Below are positions 1 through 10,600 of a stretch of 64,000 nucleotides of DNA, in pieces. Within the stretch, counting starts at the first letter, position 1. Each line of letters opens with the position of its first letter. Source of the stretch: Diplonema papillatum (lineage: Eukaryota; Euglenozoa; Diplonemea; Diplonemida; Diplonemidae); contig JAPJBO010000528.1 in NCBI GenBank assembly GCA_030068145.1, forward strand, positions 62,001 through 126,000, given 5' to 3'. The notes under the pieces are model-generated. The model had not been told where the DNA came from, ran no database searches, and saw only the letters and a list, made by a program, of their open reading frames with translations. A program made the translations under genes and the position numbers.

Positions 1-2
1 TT

Positions 3-2249
3 CAAGTCGAGAAGTGGGAGTCCGCGCGGACTCTGTCCCGGACGGCATGGGAGCAAAGCGACACGCTACTAATGCTGAGAGGGCCCCTAGCCCTTTTCAA
101 GAGAGCTCTGGATGGGCTCCAGTGGCGCTGGGTGGCACCGACCAGCATTGCCTACACGAACGAAGCCGGAGACGAGGTAGTGCACGATGCAGCGGCGCAA
201 GGCTGCACCCGAATCTTTCAACACGACTTGCGGCACGCGCTGAGGCTGCGTGAGATGGCTCAGCTCGCAGCGCGGCGAGCAGCGGACTTCGGGGGTGTGC
301 AGAACGGGGTAGACCACCAGGCAACCCGGCACCTACTAGAAATGCGGGACTCCCCCCTCACCGCGTACGAAGCCGGCATGCTGAAGTCGGTACTTGCGGG
401 GGCCACACCGGCAACCGGGCGAACGGGGTTGGGTGAACGAAACTGCCCGTACTGCGACACACAGGACCGGGAGACGGTAGAGCACTTGTTCTGGATGTGC
501 CCAGCCTGGGAACGAAGTCGATCGAAGCACGGAGACTTGGTAAACGTGCAAAGGAATTGGCCCCCGTGCCTACGCTTGTGCGGGGTGGCCCCAGCTGTAC
601 GAGGAGACGAAGCGATCCCCGGGCTGCCGGCAGCTAGGGAAGAAAGGTTGCGTGTACTAAAGCGGCTACACCTTTTCTTCGTCGAGGTCCTAACTCGACG
701 TCAGGAAGCAGACGGCCTGCTTGACAGGTCCGCCAGGCATCACAGGACCGTGGACTACCCGCGTGGGTGGAAGCCATCAGAACCACACAGACTCACGGTC
801 CCTGCCATTGCACCTTCCGCCGTCGGAACGAAGTGGAAATATGGCCAAGAGATGTGGATGGCATTTACCGACTGGCTGCAGCAGACGAAGTGGGCCCCCC
901 CAGGGCACGATGAGCTGGGAACCAGTTTCATCGAACTGGCAGTGGATTTCGAGCTGTACACAGGACGGCGACTCCCTGACCTGAAGAGTAGGTTCTACTC
1001 AGCTCCTCCACAAGCACCAACAGGCAAGGCAACGGCAGCCCGCGCTACGTTACCGGCCCGGGAAATGGGAGACAGCAGGCTCCTGGTTTATTTCGATGGC
1101 GGGGCGAGAGCGAATGGGACCGCCTTCGCCGTTGCCGGGGCGGGGGCAGTCGTGTACCGCGATGGAGTGAAAGTGGCAGAAGTGGTCCTGCCACTGCCGA
1201 CCGTGCGCAGCAACAACGTAGCAGAGTACGAAGGACTGCTAGCGGGCCTGCACCTGCTGGGGGATGCAGGCGAAGCGGAAGGAGAGGAATGCACGGTGCG
1301 AGGCGACTCGGCGCTGGTTGTCGGGCACCTCGCACGACGCATGGCATGTTCAGAGGAACTGAAGCCGTATCTGACGCGCGCGGCCTTGAAGGTGTCGTCC
1401 CTGCAGAGACGGCTGACACTGCACATTGAGCACGTTGCGCGGGAGCAGAACACAGACGCGGACGCGCTCAGCAACGCCGCCATGGACCTGGTGCAACGCC
1501 AAAGGCCCACCCGGCAGCAACAAGAGACCATGCTGGCAAACTTCCGTCGGTCCGGTCTAGGAAAAGCGCTCAGCCTCATCGAAATGGGGAAGGCGTATGG
1601 GAAGGTGGTTGCACAGCCGTGGTTCTGCGGCCATGAATACTCCACCACCGTTTTGACATCTGTGGGAGGAACGGTTGTGCGGGGTGTTTCGAGGCGTGCA
1701 CAGTTATTGACCGCGACCGAGGATGTGATCATGAAGATACGCGAACACACACGAGAAAATCGGCCAGACCAACAAGAAAACAGCCCGTTCCCTCCGCACC
1801 TGGGATGGGCCGCAACTTTTTTGCCAGAGGAGGCCTATCCGGCAGGGTGGACGCAGGGAAAGCCGGATTGGAAGACGAAGGCTGAAGCGGCAGGAAGAAG
1901 CTCAAGCACGGAACCGTGCGAAGGAGCCCCCCCGTTCGAGGCCCCAGAAGGCGCGGTGAATACCTCCCGCCCCGGAGTGGTTTGCTCGCATCACAGGAAG
2001 CCGCGATGCAGGGAGTGCGTCAAAAAGCGCCTACCGGCGGAGACCTGCTGTCGCCTCAAGCAGCATCATCACGGATCGGATGGTCTAAGGCCGCGGATGC
2101 ACTTTTGCACAGCACACAGACTAGGACGCTGCGGCGACTGCGTAGTAGCAAACGAAGCATTAGCCAGCTGCTGCCCGAAGCACCATGCAAACAGAAGAGC
2201 GAACAGAGACCCCCACTCCCAGCCCGAGGGTGCATCGGCCGTTACCTAG
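3..2249 (+). CDS. LINE ORF2 C-terminal part with RNase H domain (5' end outside window)
   Basis: The frame is open from base 3, before the first ATG at 72, so this is the C-terminal part of a longer protein. From the N-terminal side there is a Cys/His cluster (CPYC, then H and C, about 441-510) resembling the zinc-binding region after LINE reverse transcriptases. An RNase H type I domain follows at about 1075-1490. Its acidic residues are visible: D in YFDGGARANG, E in NNVAEYEGLLAG, D in VRGDSALVVG, and D in the NTDADALSNAA segment. The C-terminus (about 1978-2190) has two similar Cys/His-rich blocks, CSHHRKPRCRECV and CTAHRLGRCGDCV, each followed by a CC pair, probably metal-binding. RNase H would remove the RNA template during target-primed reverse transcription. 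No frameshift is visible in this part. The LINE assignment is good; the clade is undetermined. Confidence 0.82.
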   Translation, partial: QVEKWESARTLSRTAWEQSDTLLMLRGPLALFKRALDGLQWRWVAPTSIAYTNEAGDEVVHDAAAQGCTRIFQHDLRHALRLREMAQLAARRAADFGGVQNGVDHQATRHLLEMRDSPLTAYEAGMLKSVLAGATPATGRTGLGERNCPYCDTQDRETVEHLFWMCPAWERSRSKHGDLVNVQRNWPPCLRLCGVAPAVRGDEAIPGLPAAREERLRVLKRLHLFFVEVLTRRQEADGLLDRSARHHRTVDYPRGWKPSEPHRLTVPAIAPSAVGTKWKYGQEMWMAFTDWLQQTKWAPPGHDELGTSFIELAVDFELYTGRRLPDLKSRFYSAPPQAPTGKATAARATLPAREMGDSRLLVYFDGGARANGTAFAVAGAGAVVYRDGVKVAEVVLPLPTVRSNNVAEYEGLLAGLHLLGDAGEAEGEECTVRGDSALVVGHLARRMACSEELKPYLTRAALKVSSLQRRLTLHIEHVAREQNTDADALSNAAMDLVQRQRPTRQQQETMLANFRRSGLGKALSLIEMGKAYGKVVAQPWFCGHEYSTTVLTSVGGTVVRGVSRRAQLLTATEDVIMKIREHTRENRPDQQENSPFPPHLGWAATFLPEEAYPAGWTQGKPDWKTKAEAAGRSSSTEPCEGAPPFEAPEGAVNTSRPGVVCSHHRKPRCRECVKKRLPAETCCRLKQHHHGSDGLRPRMHFCTAHRLGRCGDCVVANEALASCCPKHHANRRANRDPHSQPEGASAVT

Positions 2250-2308
2250 CCATAAATGAGCGTGGTCGTACTTTCGTAAAGGGAGGCACCACGTTAAAAC
2301 GGGTCCGC

Positions 2309-3085
<777 letters not shown>

Positions 3086-3091
3086 GCACAG

Positions 3092-4326
3092 GAGTCTTCG
3101 ACCTGAAGTGGCACCCACAAGGGAACGGCGCCTTCAGCATAGCCGGCGCAGACGGGAGCGCGCATGTGTACAAAGACTGGCGGCACGCTGGCCAGACACC
3201 GTCGGTCCAGTGCGCCGACGCGGGCAAGGACGACTACTGCCTTTGCGTGGGCTGGTCGTTGGACGGCCAGCAGCTGGCTTACGGCTCCCGCAACGGGCGG
3301 ATGTGTCTGGCGGATGCGGCGTCGCTCGAGCAGCACCAGGCGTGGGACGCCCACGAACATGAGGTCTGGGTCGCCTCTTGGATTGACCGATCAGTCCTCG
3401 CCACAGGTACCGTTAGGCGTTTCTTTTGTTGCATAAGCACCTCTAGGTACCAGGGAAAGCCTGCCCCACGGGAGCCAAGCTTCACGTGTTCGGCGGTACT
3501 GCAGAGCCACGGGCCTACAGGTCAAGTGGCTACCGATTTCCAAACTAAAGCATCAAGGCGCTCGCGTTGAACACAAGCTCGCCGAGACGGTCAGCCACAG
3601 GGCAGAGCGGACGGGGTTGTAGCACTGTGCTGCCTCCGACTTAAGCTTTGCAAACTGTGGTTGACCGTCACGTTCCTGGACCAGGAGCGGCTTCTTTTCT
3701 TTCCAGCTTTACCAGCTTCGGCTGACACCATTTGCGCACTTAACCATGGTTAAGAAGACGACTGAAAACATAGACACAAAGGTAGCTCAAAGCATTTGCA
3801 AAACTAGTCGAACACGCATGAACGACAGTGTTTTGCCTACTCGTTCAGCTAAAATTTTCCTCGAGAACCACACTACCTGTTTTCAGGGTCCGACGACGGC
3901 CGTCTGAAGCTGTGGGACACACGGATTGGCTTCGACTTCCCCACGGCCAGCCGCAGGTTCGATGCGGGGGTGACGGCAGTTTCGATGTCCGGTGGCAACC
4001 TTCTGATCGGATCGTACGACGAACGCCTGCACGTACTGAACCCGTCTGCCCTCAAGCGCGATTTGGCAACTTCCGAACCCCTAGGAGGCGGTGTCTGGCG
4101 TGTCAAGCCGTGCCCTGACGAGGCTTCCGACTCACTTCTCGTGGCGGCCATGCAAGGCGGCGGCTACAAGCTGTCGGTGGACGGCGAAGAAGTGGTCCAA
4201 GAAGCTCACTTCGGCCTGCACGAATCGATGGTGTACGGCTGCGAGTGGCTCGTCCCCTCGCCGGGGCACAAAGGGCTGGTGGCCACGTGCAGCTTCTACG
4301 ATCACGTTTTGCATGTGTGGGAGTAG
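3092..4326 (+). CDS. DPH7: Diphthine methylesterase DPH7/WDR85, last two exons
   Basis: DPH7 is a WD40 beta-propeller that removes the methyl ester from the diphthine intermediate on elongation factor 2, before the final amidation of diphthamide. Two exons are visible, 3092-3406 and 3887-4326, joined in frame across a GT-AG intron (ACAG/GTACCG to TTTCAG/GGTCC). Family hallmarks are GVFDLKWHP near the start, AWDAHEHEVWVASW, the repeat GSDDGRLKLWDTR created across the splice, GSYDERLHVLNP, LGGGVWRVKPCP, and the C-terminal ATCSFYDHVLHVWE followed by TAG. By comparison with the family, roughly the first 70 residues are missing and must be encoded upstream of the CA tract or outside the window. 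The exon start is set by the AG at 3090-3091. The intron contains copies of dispersed families A and D. The assignment rests on recalled family motifs. Confidence 0.85.
3470..3705 (+). repeat. Dispersed repeat family A, copy 1 (DPH7 intron)
   Basis: About 235 bp beginning near TTCACGTGTTCGGCGGTACT and ending near CGTTCCTGGACCAGGAGCGG. It is closely similar to 15062-15292 (+) and 32243-32515 (-). It lies wholly inside the DPH7 intron. No coding capacity is evident. A short interspersed element is the likely nature; tRNA ancestry could not be shown. Confidence 0.85.
3706..3790 (+). repeat. Dispersed repeat family D, copy 1
   Basis: The stretch with CCAGCTTCGGCTGACACC and the following CATTTGCGCACTTAACC through ACACAAAGGT recurs with few changes at 17690-17768. 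Both copies lie inside introns of different genes. Confidence 0.8.
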
Positions 4327-4745
4327 GCTGGGTCGAGTCTTGACCTGTCGGGGGGTTTCGACACTCTTCTGGCTGCCATCATCAAACGGCGGGCACGGCA
4401 TCCGTCGTGCTGTGCGAGGAAACTGACGGCTGAGCTCTTGAAAGTGGTGCACCATGGCACCTGTTTACCCAAGAACCACCCGCTCTGCACGTGTATCTGA
4501 CATGTGCTGGTGTCACGTGCAGCTTCTACGATAGTAGGCTGGGTCGAGTCCTGACCTGTCGGTGGTTTCGACACGACTTCTGGCCGCCATGCGAGGCGGC
4601 AGCACTGCATCAGTCGTGCGAGGAAACTGACGGCTGAGCTCTTGAAAGTGGTGCACCATGGCACCTGTTTACCCAAGAACCACCCGCTCTGCACGTGTAT
4701 CTGACATGTGCTGGTGTCACGTGCAGCTTCTACGATACATGCAAG
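4320..4745 (+). repeat. Tandem duplication containing the 3' end of DPH7
   Basis: A 211-bp unit running from just before the DPH7 stop codon is repeated: GTAGGCTGGGTCGAGTC occurs at 4323 and again at 4534. Each unit ends with CACGTGCAGCTTCTACGAT, which is the sequence encoding TCSFYD in the last DPH7 exon. A third, shorter unit begins at about 4725, and a 12-base trace (CAGCTTCTACGA) recurs at about 4958. The coding end of the gene was therefore the template for repeated local duplication. Confidence 0.9.
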
Positions 4746-5084
4746 GCATCAGTCGTGCGAGGAAACTGACGAACACGTAGTACACTCTGGTACCCATGTA
4801 CCCACCCTCTGCATTTTTTTGCGACAACCAATTTCTGCTTCCCTGGAGACAGTATTTGTTACAGCTAAAAAGAACGTTGGCGGCGGTTTAGCCAGAACAC
4901 CTGTAGGTTAAACGCACATACACAAACCGCTCGTGCTCCGGTGCCTGTTCTTTTTTGCAGCTTCTACGAGGAGTTTTGTCACTCAAACTACTGTTCTTGC
5001 GATTGCAACACCTCGGAGACGGCTTGCCTGCTGCCTCAAATTTGCTCGGATTGACCAGGATAAGGTTGCGTTGAGGAGGTGACA
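4746..5084. other. Intergenic stretch after DPH7, no gene seen
   Basis: No coding or RNA gene is recognisable. The only notable content is the short DPH7-derived trace at about 4958-4970. Confidence 0.5.
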
Positions 5085-5340
5085 CGCGTATGCGAGGCTT
5101 AGGGCGTCAAACCCACAACCCAAACTGAAAGGGAGATGTGCCGATCCTTGAGGACGCAGCACAGCCCGATCCTGATTTACTGGAAAGGGGTCTAACCGTG
5201 TGCGAGGCTTAGGGCGTCACACCCACACGCCGCACTGAAAGGGAAATGTGCCAATGCTTGAGGACGCAGCACACAGCCCGATCCTGATTTTACTCGAAAA
5301 GGATTTGAGGTCAAAGTACACTTGTTGAGACCCAGTTCGG
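5085..5340 (+). repeat. Dispersed repeat family B, two tandem units
   Basis: Two head-to-tail units of about 110 bp, each beginning near TGCGAGGCTTAGGGCGTCA and running through GAGGACGCAGCACA and GCCCGATCCTGATTT. A related single unit lies in opposite orientation at 26383-26525 inside NDH2 intron 4. Function unknown. Confidence 0.85.
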
Positions 5341-5549
5341 CGTCCCAGATCTTTTGCACTTGGCCGTGGCAGGCGCAAGCTGGTCGCAGTTGAAATGGAT
5401 GATCAGAGTCGAGCGCAGTGTTAGTTCGGACTTTGCGTGCTGGCCCGCTGTGGTTCGATCCGGATCGTAATGTGTCTCATGCTTCCTGCAAGTCCCATTG
5501 AGTAGCGGAGTACTTGTCTGTGATTTCTGTGATTGTTACTTCTGCTAAA

Positions 5550-5665
5550 GCTGTGCTGTTTCTGCTACTGCTTCTGCTCCTGCTCCTGCTCCTGCTGCTG
5601 CTGCTGCTTCTTCTCCTGCTCCTGCTGGTGCTTCTGCTGCTGCTGCTCCTGCGGGTGCTTCAGTC
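5550..5665. repeat. CTG/CTCCTG imperfect microsatellite
   Basis: A pyrimidine-rich tract of CTG, CTC and TTC triplets. The flanking bases 5341-5549 and 5666-5722 contain no recognised gene. Confidence 0.85.
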
Positions 5666-5722
5666 TTGCTGATGTGGCTGCTGTCTTCGTTCGTGCCGCA
5701 AAGCTACAGGCTGCGAGCGCGG

Positions 5723-5869
5723 ACCGATTGGCTGTGGGATAGAGCTTGGGAGAGGGAAGCTCGTTCTTGGCAACAAGTTCAGCGCCCGAAATCCAAGCAA
5801 TGTTTCTCAGCTAGAGGAAGCAAAAGTCGTAACAAGGTTGCTGTAGGTGAACCTGCAGCAGGATCATTA
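5723..5869 (+). rRNA. 3'-terminal fragment of 18S rRNA (isolated)
   Basis: The stretch begins with ACCGATTGG, has CTAGAGGAAGCAAAAGTCG and GTAACAAGG, and ends with GTAGGTGAACCTGCAGCAGG and ATCATTA. These are the universal end of eukaryotic small-subunit rRNA (top of helix 44 through helix 45 and the 3' terminus). Relative to the commonest eukaryotic form, the bases flanking the conserved hairpin are TTGCT and AGCAG instead of TTTCC and GGAAG, so pairing is kept by changes on both sides. That argues for descent from a functional rRNA. Only about 147 bp are present and no full 18S precedes it. It is therefore an orphan fragment, not a working rDNA unit. Confidence 0.8.
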
Positions 5870-6415
5870 CCAAAGATTTCAATTCTGAACGGAATGAGGA
5901 AACGACTTTCAAACAGATTGGAAACCGAGGATTCAAACATGGTCATGAAGGAAATCGAAAATCCCGAGCAATCGGAAAGGCAAAACAACTGTTCCCCTCG
6001 GCTCAACTGCGGTTGATCGAGGGTGACATCAATTGCACTTATCGAGTCCCGAGCGGCGATGGCACTGTATTCGTCAAAATCTTCCATCCGACTCATCAAC
6101 CCGCCCACCCCGCCCTCACGGCTGCTCTCCGCACGTGCAACTTCTCACGGGAACGTGTTCTGCGTTCGCTCTCCTCTTCCTGTCACTCCCGCCGCCCCGT
6201 GCGCGTCAAGATGACCAGAACCAAAAAGTATTTAACATGGATAAGCTCGGTAGAGCCTCCTCAGATGAGCTGATGTGTCTTCATGTACATACAAACAGCA
6301 AGGCCCTTCTCAGCCTCTGGTACTTTTGTGCGTTGGCATCATGTCGGATACGGGTCACATGACTGTTCTGCGTGGTGTGTATTGGAAGTTAACCCCATCC
6401 AGCGTGTTATGCTCT
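5870..6415. other. Region after the 18S fragment, possible ITS1 remnant
   Basis: If the rRNA fragment was copied from rDNA, the bases directly after 5869 should be ITS1-like. I cannot confirm this and find no convincing 5.8S rRNA. No protein gene is recognisable. Confidence 0.4.
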
Positions 6416-6830
6416 TTTAGAAGGGGGGAAAAGATGAAAAAAACACCACAACACCAAAAAACAACAAAATGCTGAGGTGAAGGCAGCTGGTGACAGGTGC
6501 TGCGTTCTGCGGGCGGCGGTCGTTCAGCTTCGCGTCTCTGTTCAGCCGGAAGAACCGGGGGCCGCCGCCGCCCGGGGTCCGGAAGCAGCGGGCCGTGGTC
6601 CTCGGCTCCGGGTGGGGCGGGTTCAACTTCCTCAAGCGCATCGACACCGAGAAGTACGACGTCACCTGCGTCAGCCCCGCCAACCATTTCCTGTTCACGC
6701 CCCTCCTGCCCAGCTGCGCCGTCGGCACGCTCGAGTTCCGAGCGATCCAAGAGCCGGTGCGCACTATCCGAGGCATCAGCTATCTGCAAGCGAAGGCTCG
6801 GACGGTGACCTTGAAGGCCGACGGCGGGAA
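6416..6830 (+). pseudogene. Broken duplicate of the NDH2 5' end
   Basis: This segment repeats the upstream flank and about the first 120 codons of the NDH2 gene that starts at 7097, with nearly identical sequence. The start ATG at 6470 is followed by CTG AGG and then TGA at codon 4, where the intact copy has CGA, so it cannot make the protein from that ATG. Similarity stops at about 6830, within the codons for KADGGK, where unrelated repeat sequence begins. The shared upstream part (A-rich, containing AACACCACAACACC) shows that promoter-proximal sequence was duplicated too. It could still be transcribed and act as a competing start site. Confidence 0.88.
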
Positions 6831-7035
6831 ACGCAAAAAATTGCGACTCATTACCAACGCCAAAATGGCTAACCATAACCCACGACGAAAGTGTACACCA
6901 AATATACAACCCGCACTCATTTTGCCCTTTCTTGCTCCAAGAGAACCCATTTTTAATAACGGTCACACGGAGACCCTAAACCCCCGGAATCTCAAGCAAG
7001 AACTATCGCTTGTCTTACCGTATCTTGTGCTCATA
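6831..7035. other. Repeat filler between NDH2 duplicate and NDH2, with a family C core
   Basis: Contains the core GGTCACACGGAGACCCTAAA at about 6960-6980, shared in variant form with many sites in the window (family C). No gene is seen. Confidence 0.6.
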
Positions 7036-7096
7036 TTTAGAAGGGGGAAAAAAAGAAACGAAAAAAAACACCACAACACCAAAAAAAAACGAGAAA

Positions 7097-7621
7097 ATGC
7101 TGAGGCGAAGGCAGCTGGTGACGGGTGCTGCGTTCTGCGGGCGGCGGCCGTTCAGCTTCGCGTCTCTGTTCAGCCGGAAGAACCGGGGGCCGCCGCCGCC
7201 CGGGGTCCGGAAGCAGCGGGTCGTGGTCCTCGGCTCCGGGTGGGGCGGGTTCAACTTCCTCAAGCGCATCGACACCGAGAAGTACGACGTCACCTGCGTC
7301 AGCCCCGCCAACCATTTCCTGTTCACGCCCCTCCTGCCCAGCTGCGCCGTCGGCACGCTCGAGTTCCGAGCGATCCAAGAGCCGGTGCGCACTATCCGAG
7401 GCATCAGCTATCTGCAAGCGAAGGCTCGGACGGTGACCTTGAAGGCCGATGGCGGCAAGGTCAAGTGCCGTGACATCTTCGAGGAGCACGACTTCGAAAT
7501 CGACTACGACTGGCTCGTCGTCACCTGCGGCTCGAAGACCAACACGTTCAACACCCCCGGAGTTCTCGAGCGCGAGGGGGACACGGTCCTCTTCCTCAAG
7601 CACCTGCATCACGCCCGGCAG
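7097..7621 (+). CDS. NDH2: NDH2 exon 1 (175 codons)
   Basis: Encodes the presequence and the FAD-binding half through KHLHHARQ. The donor is CAG/GTCTGT. The reading frame continues 57 bases into the intron before a stop. Confidence 0.93.
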
Positions 7622-10600
7622 GTCTGTTCCCTTTTTTCCAGTGGGTTCCGCCGAAAAATCCCAGATTTTATTTCTTAATAGTACATCTCTACTGACGGGA
7701 TCATTTCCGGAACAACGGTTGCGCATGAAAGAGAAAACGAAGCCAACGAAAAAGTGCTAATACAGGAAACCCCCCCCAGAGAGGTTTATACCCTGTACAC
7801 GCGAAGAACAAGAAAATTTTGCCTTTATCATTTTCATCACCTTTGGTCAGTTGATGCTGATCGTCCGTTGCTTCGTTTATCAGTGCAAGCCCCAACTCCG
7901 GAATGTTCTTTGTATAAGCACGCGCTTTGTAGGAAATACTTGAGGAGACTGCCCGTTGCGAAATCTCGAACAGGAGGTAACTGTGCAGGTGGTGTGGTAC
8001 TCATCGGCATGCCGATGGCTCCACTATCGCAACAATATTCCAATCTCGAAAGAGAGTGTAGCCCACATGAAACACAGGTAAATCTGGGTTCAGTGGCGGG
8101 CGTAAGCGTTCAGCAAAAAAGACCCACTTTGTAGTTGTATTGTTTTCTCCCCCTCTAGCCTGCGTCGAAATGAGCACAAGGCGGTCCCTCGAGTATTTTA
8201 GTGCCGAATTTAACAATCTGACAAGTGGGCTATACTTCGATTCAGCCGTTACCCACTAAATGCCCTGAGCTTAAACACTCATTCGGAGAGGAGTCACAGG
8301 ACCCGTGTCGGATACTCAAAGCTGGCTGGTGAAAGTGACAAGTGGGCTATACTTCGATTCAGCCGTTACCCACTTAATGTCCTGAGCTTAAACACTCATT
8401 CGGAGAGGAGTCACAGGACCCGTGTCGGATACTCAAAGCTGGCTAGTGAAAGTGACAAGTGGGCTATACTTCGATTCAGCCGTTACCCACTAAATGCCCT
8501 GAGCTTAAACACTCATTCGGAGAGGAGTCACAGGACCCGTGTCGGATACTCAAAGCTGGCTGGTGACAAGTGGGCTATACTTCGATTCAGCCGTTACCCA
8601 CTTGATGCCGTGAACTTAAAGCACACACACACTCTCTCACACCCTAGCACACTATTAGGGCAACAACCAGGAACACACTGGTAGGTGAGCAGCGCACCTC
8701 CCGAAAGTGAGCCAAGGGCGTAGGACGTATCTGCGGCTGCTGCGGCAGTTCCGGTGGCAACCCCACACGCAGACCGCGGGGAAGGGGAACGTGTTTTCCC
8801 AACTACATTGAAGCCCCTTCCCGACCGTAGCGTCCGAGAGAGGTGCAAACATGGAGGGTGCTACGGTAGCCGTGCACGGGTCTTGGGTGCAGGGCGGGTG
8901 CTTTGTGATCCGCCGCGGTTCTCTCCTGGTGCAGTCCGGAAAGACTGGCGTCAAGTTTCGGCTCACAGCCGGCTCCCTCGGGCGGCAACCTTAAGGGAGA
9001 GAGAGAGCGCCAGACACAATCCATCTTATCCACATACGGACGGAGGGTGGGTGTTACTTTTTGGGAAAATGGACTTTTCGAGGCAAACCTTGGGCCATAC
9101 TCAAAAGGGGGTTTCGTAAGTCCAAAATAGGAACCGAGGGGCCCATTTGAAAGATTTCGTGGCAGATCTTCCAACTGCGCACCTCGACGCTGAATGAATA
9201 CACATGGAAGTGACCCAGGACGGGCACCCGTGGCGTCTTGCAGACACCCGCGAATTAAAAGAATTAACGACGCCATGTGGCGTAGTTCGTCCGTATGTGG
9301 TTAAAAAAAGGACCACACACACTCACCCTCGCACGCTATATCCTATCCGATGCCAACAGATCCGAAACCGCATTCTCGAGTGCTTCGAACGAGCGGCCAT
9401 CCCGGACACGAGCGAGGACAGCCGGCTCCCTCGGGCGGCAACCTTAAGGGAGAGAGAGCGCCAGACACAATCCATCTTATCCACATACGGACGGAGGGTG
9501 GGTGTTACTTTTTGGGAAAATGGACTTTTCGAGGCAAACCTTGGGTCATACTCAAACGGGGGTTTCGTAAGTCCAAAATAGGAACCGAGGGGCCCATTTG
9601 AAATATTTCGTGGCAGATCTTCCAACTGCGCACCTCGACGCTGAATGAATACACATGGAAGTGACCCAGGACGGGCACCCGTGGCGTCTTGCAGACACCC
9701 GCGAATTAAAAGAATTAACGACGCCATATGGCGTAGTTCGTCCGTATGTGGTTAAAAAAAGGACCACACACACTCACCCTCGCACGCTATATCCTATCCG
9801 ATGCCAACAGATCCGAAACCGCATTCTCGAGTGCTTCGAACGAGCGGCCATCCCGGACACGAGCGAGGACAGCCGGCTCCCTCGGGCGGCAACCTTAAGG
9901 GAGAGAGAGCGCCAGACACAATCCATCTTATCCACATACGGACGGAGGGTGGGTGTTACTTTTTGGGAAAATGGACTTTTCGAGGCAAACCTTGGGTCAT
10001 ACTCAAACGGGGGTTTCGTAAGTCCAAAATAGGAACCGAGGGGCCCATTTGAAATATTTCGTGGCAGATCTTCCAACTGCGCACCTCGACGCTGAATGAA
10101 TACACATGGAAGTGACCCAGGACGGGCACCCGTGGCGTCTTGCAGACACCCGCGAATTAAAAGAATTAACGACGCCATATGGCGTAGTTCGTCCGTATGT
10201 GGTTAAAAAAAGGACCACACACACTCACCGCACGCTATATCCGATCCGATGCCAACAGATCCGAAACCGCATTCTCGAGTGCTTCGAACGAGCGGCCATC
10301 CCGGACACGAGCGAGGACAGCCGGCTCCCTCGGGCGGCAACCTTAAGGGAGAGAGAGCGCCAGACACAATCCATCTTATCCACATACGGACGGAGGGTGG
10401 GTGTTACTTTTTGGGAAAATGGACTTTTCGAGGCAAACCTTGGGTCATACTCAAACGGGGGTTTCGTAAGTCCAAAATAGGAACCGAGGGGCCCATTTGA
10501 AATATTTCGTGGCAGATCTTCCAACTGCGCACCTCGACGCTGAATGAATACACATGGAAGTGACCCAGGACGGGCACCCGTGGCGTCTTGCAGACACCCG

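Noticed and set aside
5890-6012. Possible 5.8S rRNA after the 18S fragment (a CGACTTTCAAACA stretch)
   Set aside because: Only a few words resemble 5.8S; the conserved middle and 3' part are missing.
6470-6481. Reading TGA at codon 4 of the NDH2 duplicate as a sense codon
   Set aside because: TGA ends NDH2 exon 5, the recombinase ORF and the helicase gene in this window, so there is no sign of reassignment. The duplicate is also truncated.
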